DNA of 64,000 nucleotides from Roseburia hominis (GTDB taxonomy: Bacteria > Bacillota > Clostridia > Lachnospirales > Lachnospiraceae), in NCBI GenBank assembly GCA_021771815.1, contig JAETOE010000005.1:160603-224602 (forward strand). The letters run 5' to 3'. The notes beneath the pieces were generated by a model that did not search any database, was not told where the DNA came from, and saw only the letters and a program-made list of their open reading frames with translations. How positions within the stretch are numbered: position 1 is the first letter of the stretch; each line of letters opens with the position of its first letter. Shown here in pieces: positions 1-7,350 of this stretch. A program made the translations under genes and the position numbers.

Positions 1-433
1 AAAATTTTGCCATCATCGGTCAGAAGACAAGAGAGTCTATTTTGTGTACAAAACTCCGGAAAGGTAAGCGGTGTTTTATTGTTTTCAATTGTAAAATATG
101 ATATTTTATTAAAAATTATAAAAATAGTACATAACATAAAAAACGAGAATATCGAGAGTCGGCAAAGAGAATAAATTAGAGAACGCGTTCTTGGCGGACA
201 TAGAGGAAAAATTTAAGAATGAAAAGAGATTTAAAGATCAATATGGCGCGTGGCAGCGGGGAGATGGAACGGAAGATAGTTGGTGAAATAGCAGTCTGCC
301 TTGCTATAGCAATATAAATTGACTCTGTTATTATGCACAGAACATGCTTATGAGAGAAAATTTTATATATAAATTTAACATAATGTGTATATCAAAAAGG
401 TTGATAAATTGAAATTTACGGAGGAAATAAAGC
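1..433. other. Gene-poor, AT-rich left edge
   Basis: No complete gene is visible. A short open frame runs from base 2 to a TAA at 65-67 and may be the tail of a gene cut by the window edge. A second open stretch of 48 codons runs from base 140 to a TGA at 284-286 and reads like coding sequence rich in K, E and D, ending GDGTEDSW, but it has no start codon or ribosome site. Either could be a decayed gene. The rest is AT-rich with no terminator or promoter that can be defended. Confidence 0.3.
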
Positions 434-922
434 ATGCACTTTACATATTGTCCATATTGTGGCACGAAGCTTATTGATAAAGAAATCGGCGATGAAGGTA
501 TGATTCCATTTTGTACAAACTGTAGCATTCCGCTTTGGGATATGTTTACGACCTCCATTATTGCGGCTGTAGTTAATGAATGTGGAGAAATTGCCCTGTT
601 GCGGCAAAATTATGTTTCGACAACAAATTATGTTTGTGTGGCAGGAATCATGAAAATTGGTGAAGCTGCAGAGGAAACTGTGATTCGAGAAGTAAAAGAA
701 GAAATTGGTCAGGATGTTGAAAAATTAGAATTTATTAAAAGCTATTCTTATGAAAAAAAAGAAATGCTTATGTTGGGGTACAAAGCGTCCGTGAAAAAAC
801 AAGATTTTGAATTCTCTGCTGAAGTGGATTCGGTGGAATGGATAAAACTCGAAAAGGCATTATCATTATTGCGGGAGGGAAGTATAGGCTGGCAGCTTGT
901 CAAAACAATAATCGAGCAATAA
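434..922 (+). CDS. Nudix hydrolase with N-terminal zinc ribbon
   Basis: 162 residues. Two CxxC pairs (Cys6/Cys9 and Cys27/Cys30) form a zinc ribbon like that of NudC-type NADH pyrophosphatases. The Nudix box lies at residues 71-93 (G-x5-E-x7-RE-x2-EE-x-G pattern, with REVKEEIG visible), so metal-dependent pyrophosphate hydrolysis of a nucleoside diphosphate derivative is expected. The protein is shorter than NudC and the substrate cannot be told. The start is supported by GGAGG about ten bases upstream. The gene stands alone in an AT-rich island; the next gene has its own promoter. Confidence 0.85.
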   Translation: MHFTYCPYCGTKLIDKEIGDEGMIPFCTNCSIPLWDMFTTSIIAAVVNECGEIALLRQNYVSTTNYVCVAGIMKIGEAAEETVIREVKEEIGQDVEKLEFIKSYSYEKKEMLMLGYKASVKKQDFEFSAEVDSVEWIKLEKALSLLREGSIGWQLVKTIIEQ

Positions 923-1034
923 ATTCCTGTTTGCCTGCCAATCAACGCAGGGTTTTCTCTTCACCCTCCGGGTTATGAAATAATACTGAAATAATAAAGG
1001 CAACTCAATTTTAAATTAGATTCTCATAAAAAAA

Positions 1035-1062
1035 TTGACTATTCGTGCAAATATGATATTAT
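1035..1062 (+). promoter_or_regulatory. Promoter of the type III antitoxin RNA
   Basis: TTGACT (1035-1040), a 16-base gap and TATTAT (1057-1062). Transcription would start near 1068-1070, at the first base of the structured RNA upstream of the toxin gene. Confidence 0.6.
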
Positions 1063-1067
1063 ACTAT

Positions 1068-1134
1068 TAGTGGTGAGTCCTACCGCAAAGTGGACTGCTA
1101 AAAGCGTTAGCAACTCTAATGGAGTTACTACACA
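1068..1134 (+). ncRNA. Putative type III antitoxin RNA (ToxI/CptI-like)
   Basis: This short RNA lies between a promoter and a terminator directly upstream of a ToxN-like gene, which is the standard layout of type III toxin-antitoxin loci. Three local stems can be drawn: AGTCC/GGACT, GCTAA/TTAGC and AACTC/GAGTT; GTGGT near the 5' end can also pair with ACTAC near the 3' end. A degenerate direct repeat is visible: CAAAGTGG at 1086-1093 and CAAATGG at 1133-1139, about 47 bases apart, so roughly one full repeat is present. Known CptI repeats are about 45 nt, and the toxin processes its own RNA at A-rich repeat borders. Antitoxin function is inferred from position. Confidence 0.6.
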
Positions 1135-1166
1135 AATGGCTATGCGGAAACGCATAGCCATTTTTT
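1135..1166 (+). terminator. Terminator between antitoxin RNA and toxin
   Basis: Perfect 12-base-pair stem (1135-1146 with 1151-1162), GAAA tetraloop and a T run. A leaky terminator at this place is a hallmark of type III loci: most transcripts end as antitoxin RNA and few continue into the toxin. Confidence 0.85.
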
Positions 1167-1178
1167 ACGGGGAGATAT

Positions 1179-1715
1179 ATGCAGACGGATTTTAAATTAT
1201 ACAAGGTGGATATGAAATATATTCGAAATCTACATAATGCAGATGATAAAGTGCTTTCTGTTTCGCCACAGATGCGAAAGGATAATAGGGTTTTCATAGG
1301 AATTGTTATTGTTTGTGGGAGTCACAAATACTGCATACCGCTTTCATCGCCGAAAGAAAAGCATAAGAATATGAAAAACTCTATGGATTTTTCAAAGATT
1401 GAAGTAAATGGAAAATTATTAGATGTTTTAAATTTCAATCTGATGATACCCATTGAAGAAGAACAATTACAGTATGTTGATACAACTATATTCAGGAGAG
1501 ATAGGGAAAACATCAGGTATTACAAGAAACTATGCGCTCAAGAGTTAGAATGGTGCCAGACAAATAGTGAAGTGATTTGCAATAAAGCCAATGTATTGTA
1601 TAAAAATTACATATCTAACAAACCATTTGCAGGGAGAAATCGTTGTCTGGATTTCCCTAAACTAGAATCGGAATGTGAAAAATATAATTCAAAAATAAAG
1701 AAAGGCAAAGATTGA
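1179..1715 (+). CDS. Type III toxin endoribonuclease, ToxN/AbiQ/CptN family
   Basis: 178 residues. The N-terminal half matches the ToxN/AbiQ fold by recognisable motifs: FIGIVI at 39-44, then HKYCIPLSSPKEKH (residues 49-62), the equivalent of the family's PLTSPK active-site loop, and LMIPI at about 88-92. The family are sequence-specific endoribonucleases held inactive by a repeated RNA and often act in phage defence by abortive infection. The start is preceded by GGGGAG and lies 13 bases after the terminator. The base composition is AT-rich, like the rest of the island, in contrast to genes after 3200, which suggests transfer. Family assignment is firm; the subfamily (CptN versus ToxN) is a guess from the RNA repeat length. 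Confidence 0.85.
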   Translation: MQTDFKLYKVDMKYIRNLHNADDKVLSVSPQMRKDNRVFIGIVIVCGSHKYCIPLSSPKEKHKNMKNSMDFSKIEVNGKLLDVLNFNLMIPIEEEQLQYVDTTIFRRDRENIRYYKKLCAQELEWCQTNSEVICNKANVLYKNYISNKPFAGRNRCLDFPKLESECEKYNSKIKKGKD

Positions 1716-1988
1716 ACATCTCTTTACAGGTATTAATATAATTCTATAGAATCTACGGTTACTCAGAGCACCATAATTCTGCTTGGAATCATCATAAATA
1801 TCCTGTATCTTAGCTTTTACAGTTTTACGACGTTTTTCTGTATCAGAAGGCACGTGGTGGAGCCATGCTTGATATCCTGACCGGGAGACACCCGAAAATT
1901 TTAACATTCCGGGGACGGAAACCCGGCGTCCAGTCTTCTTGGCAGCTTCCGTTTTCTCAGACACTTCGGGATAAATGGCTTCTGTCAT
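1689..1988 (-). pseudogene. IS3 orfB transposase fragment (N-terminal part)
   Basis: The first 70 residues carry the HTH_21-like start of IS3 transposases (VSRSGYQAWLHHVPSD, then IQDIYDDSKQNYGA). After the NYG motif the frame runs into unrelated residues and stops, so the entire DDE integrase domain is missing. It cannot be active. Confidence 0.8.
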
Positions 1989-2175
1989 CTTCCCAGAATG
2001 TTGATGGCTTTTTTTAATACATCAAGTGCGTCTTGGGCGTCACGCAACTCACGCTTGAGACGGGCGATTTCTTTCTGCTCATCAGAGGCATAATTACCAG
2101 AACCTCGAACAGGAATATCGCCAGATTCCCGGAAATCTTTCGGCCACTTTGTAAATCGTTTTTCACTGTTTCTCT
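1985..2175 (-). pseudogene. IS3 orfA fragment (C-terminal part)
   Basis: Read on the minus strand this gives a tail with KWPKDFRESGDIP followed by a leucine-zipper-like helix (EIARLKRELRDAQDALDVLK) and a stop that overlaps the orfB start. This is the typical C-terminus of an IS3 orfA protein. A stop codon and loss of similarity upstream of about 2170 show that the N-terminal HTH is gone. Confidence 0.75.
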
Positions 2176-2231
2176 AATCATATATGGCATCCTTTTTTAG
2201 TACTCATTTCTTTTAATATCTTTGAATAAAA

Positions 2232-2908
2232 TCAATTTTTCACAGCAGAGAAAAAAGGTGTATTTAGAATGTCAGTGAAACTTACAACAGCTACTACTCC
2301 ATCGGGAATTTCTTTATTATTCCGATTCATCCAGATAGTATTGATTCCCAAATTGGCCGCTCCTTTAATATCACTATTTAAGGAATCGCCAATATGCACT
2401 ATCTCTTGTGGATTCAAATTGGTTTCTTTCAAAGCCATTTCAAATAATTCTGCCCGAGGTTTATACGACTTCGCATCTTCGCTCGTGAATACCTTAATAG
2501 GAGTTAAACCGTGATAATGGATTGCAGCTATAACATCATCGGTATCTATGTTGGACCTATATAATACGGAATATCACATGATTCCAAAAAACTTGCAGCA
2601 TCTTCAAATATGGGAGGCTTTCTCCAATGCTCAAACATTTTTTTGCTCAATTCATTAGCACTGGCATTAGATTCAAATTTCTTTAATGTCATTTCAAGCG
2701 ATTCTAGTTCTAATTCTTTTTGGAGTTTAAAATTATTACCAAAAGAGTTCATATACAATTCCTGAAATATCTTCCACCAATAGCTGTCAATGGCCGATTT
2801 ATTTGCACCATTTCCGGTATTGCTGATAATAGTAGTAATTTCATCAATTACTACACCGTCTTCATGCACAATTGTACCATAAAAATCAAAAAATAAAGCT
2901 TTTATCAT
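2232..2908 (-). pseudogene. HAD-superfamily hydrolase, frameshifted
   Basis: The 5' part (from ATG at 2908, with GGAGG upstream) carries HAD motif I as DFYGT and a cap region; it runs out of frame at about 2550 and stops at 2546. In another frame the reading continues without a break as SNIDTDDVIAAIHYHGL, then the motif III lysine in KSYKPRAELF and motif IV in HIGDSLNSDIKGA, ending at 2232. One missing base near 2550-2556, exactly at the motif II serine, explains the break. The intact protein would be about 225 residues, a normal length for a small-molecule HAD phosphatase. A sequencing error cannot be excluded. Confidence 0.8.
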
Positions 2909-3002
2909 ATATTCCTCCAAATAAAACTTTCTAAAATAATATGTTCTCGTCTATATTATCACATTCTTTGGTATTTATCATTAAGAGGTTGTTATGTATG
3001 GT

Positions 3003-3041
3003 AAAGACCGAAAACCTATCTTGCCCCTCGGTCTTTATTTT
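3003..3041 (+). terminator. Terminator-like hairpin
   Basis: AAAGACCG (3003-3010) pairs with CGGTCTTT (3029-3036), followed by ATTTTTAA. No plus-strand gene ends nearby, so it may end readthrough from the island or mark the old edge of the island. Apart from this hairpin and the promoter and operators that follow, nothing is seen in 2909-3224. Confidence 0.5.
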
Positions 3042-3078
3042 TAATGGTCCGTTCTTGGTCAAAAGAAACAAATTCCTA

Positions 3079-3107
3079 TTGACATCCGCACAGAATCATG
3101 GTACATT
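3079..3107 (+). promoter_or_regulatory. Promoter of the carbohydrate-binding lipoprotein gene
   Basis: TTGACA (3079-3084), 17 bases, TACATT (3102-3107). The first of two LacI-type operators begins ten bases downstream and would cover the transcription start. Confidence 0.6.
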
Positions 3108-3116
3108 TATTATAGA

Positions 3117-3185
3117 TTAAACGGTTAAGCATACCGCAACCTACAGCGGTATGCCAAAAATTTACCCGTTTGCTTAACCGATTAA
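3117..3185. promoter_or_regulatory. Pair of LacI-family operators around a hairpin
   Basis: Two sites fit TTAANCGNTTAA, the palindrome type with central CG bound by LacI-family repressors: 3117-3128 and 3174-3185. Their flanks make a longer inverted repeat, CGGTTAAGC (3122-3130) against GCTTAACCG (3172-3180). Between them lies a perfect 9-bp inverted repeat (3129-3137 with 3146-3154). The spacing of 57 bases centre to centre would suit looping. The obvious regulator is the LacI protein encoded at 4517-5314. Confidence 0.65.
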
Positions 3186-3224
3186 CCATCAATTAATACA
3201 AAGCAAAGAAAGGTTGGAGGGAAA

Positions 3225-4406
3225 ATGAGGAGAAGAGGTTTTACAACAGCGACGGCAACGGCGGCAGTACTGATGTGCGCTGCGATGGCGCTTAGCGCAT
3301 GTGGGGAAAAAGAGACGGCAGAGAGCGCTCCGGCAGTAGAGAATGCAGCGGCAGCCGATACGGAGAGTGCAGCGCCGGAAGCGGCGGGTCACACGGTAAC
3401 ATTTTACGATTCCGACGGCACGACGGTTCTGGACACGACGGAGGTCGCAGACCAGGAATGCGTCGCAGAGTATACCCCAAAGAAGGAGGGCAGCATCTTT
3501 GTGGGATGGTTTGCGACGCCGCAGATGAGCCATAGATACGACTTTACACAGCCAGTGACAGAAGACACCTCGATATTTGCCGGATTTGTCACCTATGCCT
3601 GTGACACCAGGGAATACGCGATCGTGGGAAGCGGAACAAGCCCTGTGCTGTTAGAGTCGAATTGGGGCGCTGTAATCGGTGCTGCGCAGAAGATGCAAAA
3701 GGAAGAGAGCGACACAGAGAATTGTTATACGATTACACTGGATTTAAATGCGGGTGACGAGTTCCAGTTCGCGATTGATTCCTCATGGAATAATCAGCGC
3801 GGTTATGGTTATCTGGATACGATTGAACTCGATGGAATGGACTATTTTGAAAATTCGGGAAGCCTTGGGGATGCGGGCGTGAAACGCTCCAATATCAAAT
3901 GCGCGGTGGCTGGAAATTATACCTTTACCCTGACGACCTATCCGGGCGAGGACGTCTACGAGACAGACAATGCCAATTATACCGAGGAGAACAGGGAGGC
4001 GTTCAATATCAATCCGTACGATACGATCACATGGACCTATAACGGTGCGGCAAGTGCAGACGCTGCAGATACACAGACCGATTATTACATCAAGGGAGCG
4101 GTTGTGACAGGATGGGAGGATGTGTATTCCGATGAGACGAAGTTTACAGAAGAAAACGGCGTCTATACATTGCGTGTTGAACTGACAGAGGGAGATGAAT
4201 TTATGTTTACCTCTATGGTGACTGCGGGGGATACGAGCAGTGTCGGAACAGAGTATATCCGCTACACGAATATTGCGGGAGAGGACGCAGAGAGCTTTAC
4301 GCATGTCACGGAGGGCGGCAATGCGAATCTGATTGCGGCGGAAGCCGGAACTTATGTATTTACCTATGACCCGGCGGAGAAGGTGCTTACCGTGGATGTA
4401 GAGTGA
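3225..4406 (+). CDS. Carbohydrate-binding lipoprotein (InlB-like repeat plus SusE/SusF-like modules)
   Basis: 393 residues. The N-terminus has a lipoprotein signal peptide with lipobox LSAC (Cys26). Residues ~55-115 form a Listeria-Bacteroides (InlB-type) beta-grasp repeat with the GWF signature (FVGWFATP). Two beta-rich segments follow, ~125-255 and ~285-393, which look like starch-binding modules of the SusE/SusF type (FQFAIDSSWN; EFMFTSM; final VFTYDPAEKVLTVDV). It probably sits on the outer face of the membrane and holds alpha-glucan near the importer encoded downstream. This role is inferred from neighbours; module family is tentative. It stands behind its own LacI-regulated promoter. 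Confidence 0.65.
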   Translation: MRRRGFTTATATAAVLMCAAMALSACGEKETAESAPAVENAAAADTESAAPEAAGHTVTFYDSDGTTVLDTTEVADQECVAEYTPKKEGSIFVGWFATPQMSHRYDFTQPVTEDTSIFAGFVTYACDTREYAIVGSGTSPVLLESNWGAVIGAAQKMQKEESDTENCYTITLDLNAGDEFQFAIDSSWNNQRGYGYLDTIELDGMDYFENSGSLGDAGVKRSNIKCAVAGNYTFTLTTYPGEDVYETDNANYTEENREAFNINPYDTITWTYNGAASADAADTQTDYYIKGAVVTGWEDVYSDETKFTEENGVYTLRVELTEGDEFMFTSMVTAGDTSSVGTEYIRYTNIAGEDAESFTHVTEGGNANLIAAEAGTYVFTYDPAEKVLTVDVE

Positions 4407-4482
4407 GACTGCGGAATGTGATTCTGGAAAATGGCGCTGTCTGTCAGTGCGGCAGCATATGGGAAGCGCACGGCAGCAGCAT

Positions 4483-4530
4483 CATTATACACGGGTACCA
4501 TTATACACGGGTACCATTATATACGAATAG
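4483..4530. repeat. 16-bp tandem repeat at the LacI stop codon
   Basis: CATTATACACGGGTAC occurs twice head to tail (4483-4498, 4499-4514), with a diverged third copy at 4515-4530. The third copy holds the stop codon and last codons of the convergent LacI gene. The repeat otherwise lies in the noncoding gap between two convergent genes. Confidence 0.8.
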
Positions 4531-5314
4531 TGTGCTGCTCATACACTTCGCGGAGCAGAGCACGGTTTATGCAGGAAAAGAGCGCGTCAAGCTTCTCGCG
4601 TGAGATGGCAGGAAGATAGCAGACCTTCCCAGTGGGGGCAAGCAATTCGTAGAGGGTATGATCCACAAGGAGCACATTCCGGTCTAAAAGACCGGAAAGC
4701 TCCGAAAGGTTTTCTACATAGCGCACGTCGGTAAAGATCTCAGACGTGTAAGCCCGCTTCTCGGCATTCGGCGAACTGAGCGTGACAAAAGTGAACGGCT
4801 CTCCGTGGAAGAATTCATCCGCCGCTTTCGCCATTCGCGCATAGTCGGAGCAGACCTCAAAGAACAGCGGGTCATTGATAAGACAGTCGAGTGCCAGCAG
4901 GGGACTGAAATTGCAGTCCCCGATCTGGTGAAAATATTCCGAGGAAATATCATAGCCGACGATGGCATCGGCATTGTCATATTTTTCTGTGTAAGTGTTG
5001 CTTAAGTATATCAGATCATAGTCCTTTTCATGGAGAAAAGAAGACAGAAAATCGATTAGATACATCTGTTCTGCGCGCTTTAGGGCAGAGACGTGGGGAG
5101 TCAGATAGAGAGCCACCATGTGGTTGCGGTTTGTCGCAAGTGCCTTGGCGGATTGATTCGGCGTATAGCCCAGCATGTTGATAATCTGCAGCACCTTTTT
5201 GCGGGTCGCATCACTGATGCGCATATCTGTGCGGTTGTTGATGACATAAGAGACGGTCGCAACCGATACGCCGGCTTCTCTGGCAACATCTTTGATCGTG
5301 ATTTTATGACTCAA
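4517..5314 (-). CDS. LacI-family transcriptional regulator of the maltodextrin locus
   Basis: 265 residues. The N-terminus is a canonical LacI DNA-binding domain: [21 protein letters not shown], then the hinge region with NQSAKALAT. The effector-binding domain is shorter than the usual 270 residues and lacks part of the second subdomain, so sensing may differ. The start is TTG with a strong GGGGAGG upstream; no better start is in frame. It converges on the lipoprotein gene and diverges from the GH13 operon, and it most likely acts on the two TTAANCGNTTAA sites at 3117-3185. Sugar ligand unknown; maltose or maltodextrin is inferred from the neighbours. Confidence 0.85.
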   Translation of the reverse strand: MSHKITIKDVAREAGVSVATVSYVINNRTDMRISDATRKKVLQIINMLGYTPNQSAKALATNRNHMVALYLTPHVSALKRAEQMYLIDFLSSFLHEKDYDLIYLSNTYTEKYDNADAIVGYDISSEYFHQIGDCNFSPLLALDCLINDPLFFEVCSDYARMAKAADEFFHGEPFTFVTLSSPNAEKRAYTSEIFTDVRYVENLSELSGLLDRNVLLVDHTLYELLAPTGKVCYLPAISREKLDALFSCINRALLREVYEQHTIRI

Positions 5315-5357
5315 GGTATATTCCTCCCCCTACTGCACGAGGCAGTTCTATGTTCCA

Positions 5358-5386
5358 TTTATATAGAATCCGCGCGAATTTGTCAA
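5358..5386 (-). promoter_or_regulatory. Promoter of the LacI gene
   Basis: On the minus strand TTGACA (5386-5381), 17 bases, TATAAA (5363-5358). No TTAANCGNTTAA site overlaps it, so autoregulation by the same operator is not apparent. Confidence 0.65.
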
Positions 5387-5484
5387 TAAGGGAATTGGGA
5401 AAAGTACCCAGAAAGAAAATGCAAGGCAGAGAATGAAAAGAGCGGTACAGGAAAGAAAAGACGAAGAAATGAGGATCAAAAACA

Positions 5485-7350
5485 ATGAATGAGGGTGCAA
5501 TGTTACATATCCCGGACTCCCAATACTGCTTTGCGGTGGGGGATAAGGAATTAGTTATAAGACTTCGGATGGCGAAGGAGGATGCCGATGCAGCGGTGGC
5601 GCTGATTTATGGACAAAAATATGAGTTTCACGAGAAACGCACCATACAGCCGCTTACCATCTGTTATTCCGATCGGCTTTACAATTATTATGAAATCAGA
5701 CTTTGCCTTGCGGACGTGCGTCTCGCATACATTTTCCAGATAGAAGCGGCAGGAAAAATCCATTATTACTGTGAGGAAGGGCTGCTGGATTCCTACAATT
5801 TTGACGAAGGGTTCTATAATTTTTTTCAGATGCCCTATATCAATCGCAACGACGTTATGCCGATGGTCGATTGGATGAAAGACGCCGTTTTTTATCAGAT
5901 TTTTGTAGATCGCTTCCGCATCGGGGATACGAAGAAGGATATGTCGTACGTGAATATGAAATGGGGGGAGCTTCCGACGCCAAAGAGCTTTGCAGGCGGC
6001 GATCTTCGCGGTATTACGGAAAAAATCGACTATATTGCAGGGCTGGGCATTACCGCGATTTATCTTACTCCCATTTTTCGGTCAATTTCGAATCACAAAT
6101 ATGATACGATTGATTACATGGAAATCGACCCTCAGTTTGGGACGAACGAGGATTTCAGAAAGTTGGTAAATGCCGCTCACGCCAGGGGAATCCGGGTGGT
6201 TCTCGACGCGGTATTTAACCATTGCAGCAAATATCTGACACAGTTTGACGATGTGAAGAAGCATGGCAGGCAGTCGCCATATTACGACTGGTTCGTAATC
6301 GACGGGGATTTTCCCGAGGAGGAAACGGCAAATTACGAGTGCTTTGCAGCATGTGCATATATGCCAAAGCTCAACACCGCAAATACAAACGTGCAGGAAT
6401 TCCTGCTTTCTGTGGCGCGCTACTGGATCAGGGAGTACGGGATTGACGGCTGGCGTTTAGATGTATCGGATGAGGTATCGCATGAGTTCTGGCGGATGTT
6501 TCGACGTGCGGTCAAGGAAGAGAAGCAGGATGCGGTCATTATCGGGGAGAACTGGCATGATGCGTATCCGTATCTGCGCGGCGACCAGTATGACAGTATC
6601 ATGAATTATGCATTTACCAAAGCGTGTCTGGACTATTTCTCGCGGGAGACGTTAGACGCGAAGCAGATGGCGGAGCGCTTGAGCGCGAACTTGATGCGGA
6701 ATACGCATACGGTAAATGATATGATGTTAAATCTGTTGGATTCCCATGATACTCACAGATTCTATAGCGAGGTGGGGGAGAACAAGAACCGGCTGCTTGC
6801 GGGCGTGGCATTGGAAACCGTCTTCCCGGGTGCACCGTGCATTTACTACGGCACGGAAATCTGTACGCCCGGCGGCTACGATCCGGATTCCAGAAGATGT
6901 TTTGACTGGGATGAGACGCAGTGGGATGAGACGGTGTTTTTAAAAATTCGGGAGCTGCTGCACTTAAGAGGGCAGGCTGGGCTGATCGAAGGAAGCGTCC
7001 GGATATGGGCAGAGGATGAACTGCTCGCTGTGGAGCGGACGAACGGCGGACAGAGCGTGCAGCTTTTTATCAACATGACAGATCGGTCAAAACACTTAGA
7101 GATTTCGGACGGAGCGCAGACAGGGCAGTTCCCTGTAGCGGATGCGGCAGAGTGTGAGATACTCACAAAGAACCGCGCGTCGCAGATGGAAGCTGCAATT
7201 CTGATCGAGCCGGAGGGCTATGTCATCTTAAGGCGGACGACGGAGCGTAAAATGGAAAAAGGAAAGCAGAAGGACGCGGATAATAAAACGGAACATGCCA
7301 AAAGAAATGCACAGACGGCGGATATGGGAGCCAGGGAGGTAGAAGCATGA
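5485..7350 (+). CDS. GH13 alpha-amylase family enzyme (neopullulanase/cyclomaltodextrinase type)
   Basis: Up to 621 residues; an alternative start at 5500 has a better ribosome site (GAGGG). No signal peptide, so it is cytosolic. The N-terminal ~130 residues resemble the CBM34-like domain of neopullulanases. The catalytic barrel shows the four GH13 regions: DAVFNH (~241), GWRLDVSDE with the nucleophile Asp (~322-330), IGENW with the acid Glu (~353-357) and DSHDTHR (~419-425). It should cut maltodextrins brought in by the transporter encoded next. The C-terminal ~30 residues are Lys-rich and unusual. Its stop overlaps the start of the binding-protein gene by four bases, so they are cotranslated. 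Confidence 0.85.
   Translation: MNEGAMLHIPDSQYCFAVGDKELVIRLRMAKEDADAAVALIYGQKYEFHEKRTIQPLTICYSDRLYNYYEIRLCLADVRLAYIFQIEAAGKIHYYCEEGLLDSYNFDEGFYNFFQMPYINRNDVMPMVDWMKDAVFYQIFVDRFRIGDTKKDMSYVNMKWGELPTPKSFAGGDLRGITEKIDYIAGLGITAIYLTPIFRSISNHKYDTIDYMEIDPQFGTNEDFRKLVNAAHARGIRVVLDAVFNHCSKYLTQFDDVKKHGRQSPYYDWFVIDGDFPEEETANYECFAACAYMPKLNTANTNVQEFLLSVARYWIREYGIDGWRLDVSDEVSHEFWRMFRRAVKEEKQDAVIIGENWHDAYPYLRGDQYDSIMNYAFTKACLDYFSRETLDAKQMAERLSANLMRNTHTVNDMMLNLLDSHDTHRFYSEVGENKNRLLAGVALETVFPGAPCIYYGTEICTPGGYDPDSRRCFDWDETQWDETVFLKIRELLHLRGQAGLIEGSVRIWAEDELLAVERTNGGQSVQLFINMTDRSKHLEISDGAQTGQFPVADAAECEILTKNRASQMEAAILIEPEGYVILRRTTERKMEKGKQKDADNKTEHAKRNAQTADMGAREVEA

Larger units (their letters stand above)
1689..2175 (-). 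mobile_element. IS3-family insertion sequence remnant
   Basis: The end of orfA and the beginning of orfB of an IS3-type element are present on the minus strand, joined by the usual ATGA overlap at 1985-1988. orfA lacks its HTH-encoding 5' part beyond about 2175, and orfB breaks off before its DDE catalytic domain at about 1775. No terminal inverted repeats could be recognised. The element is dead and converges on the toxin gene, whose stop lies inside the remnant's 3' end. Confidence 0.8.
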
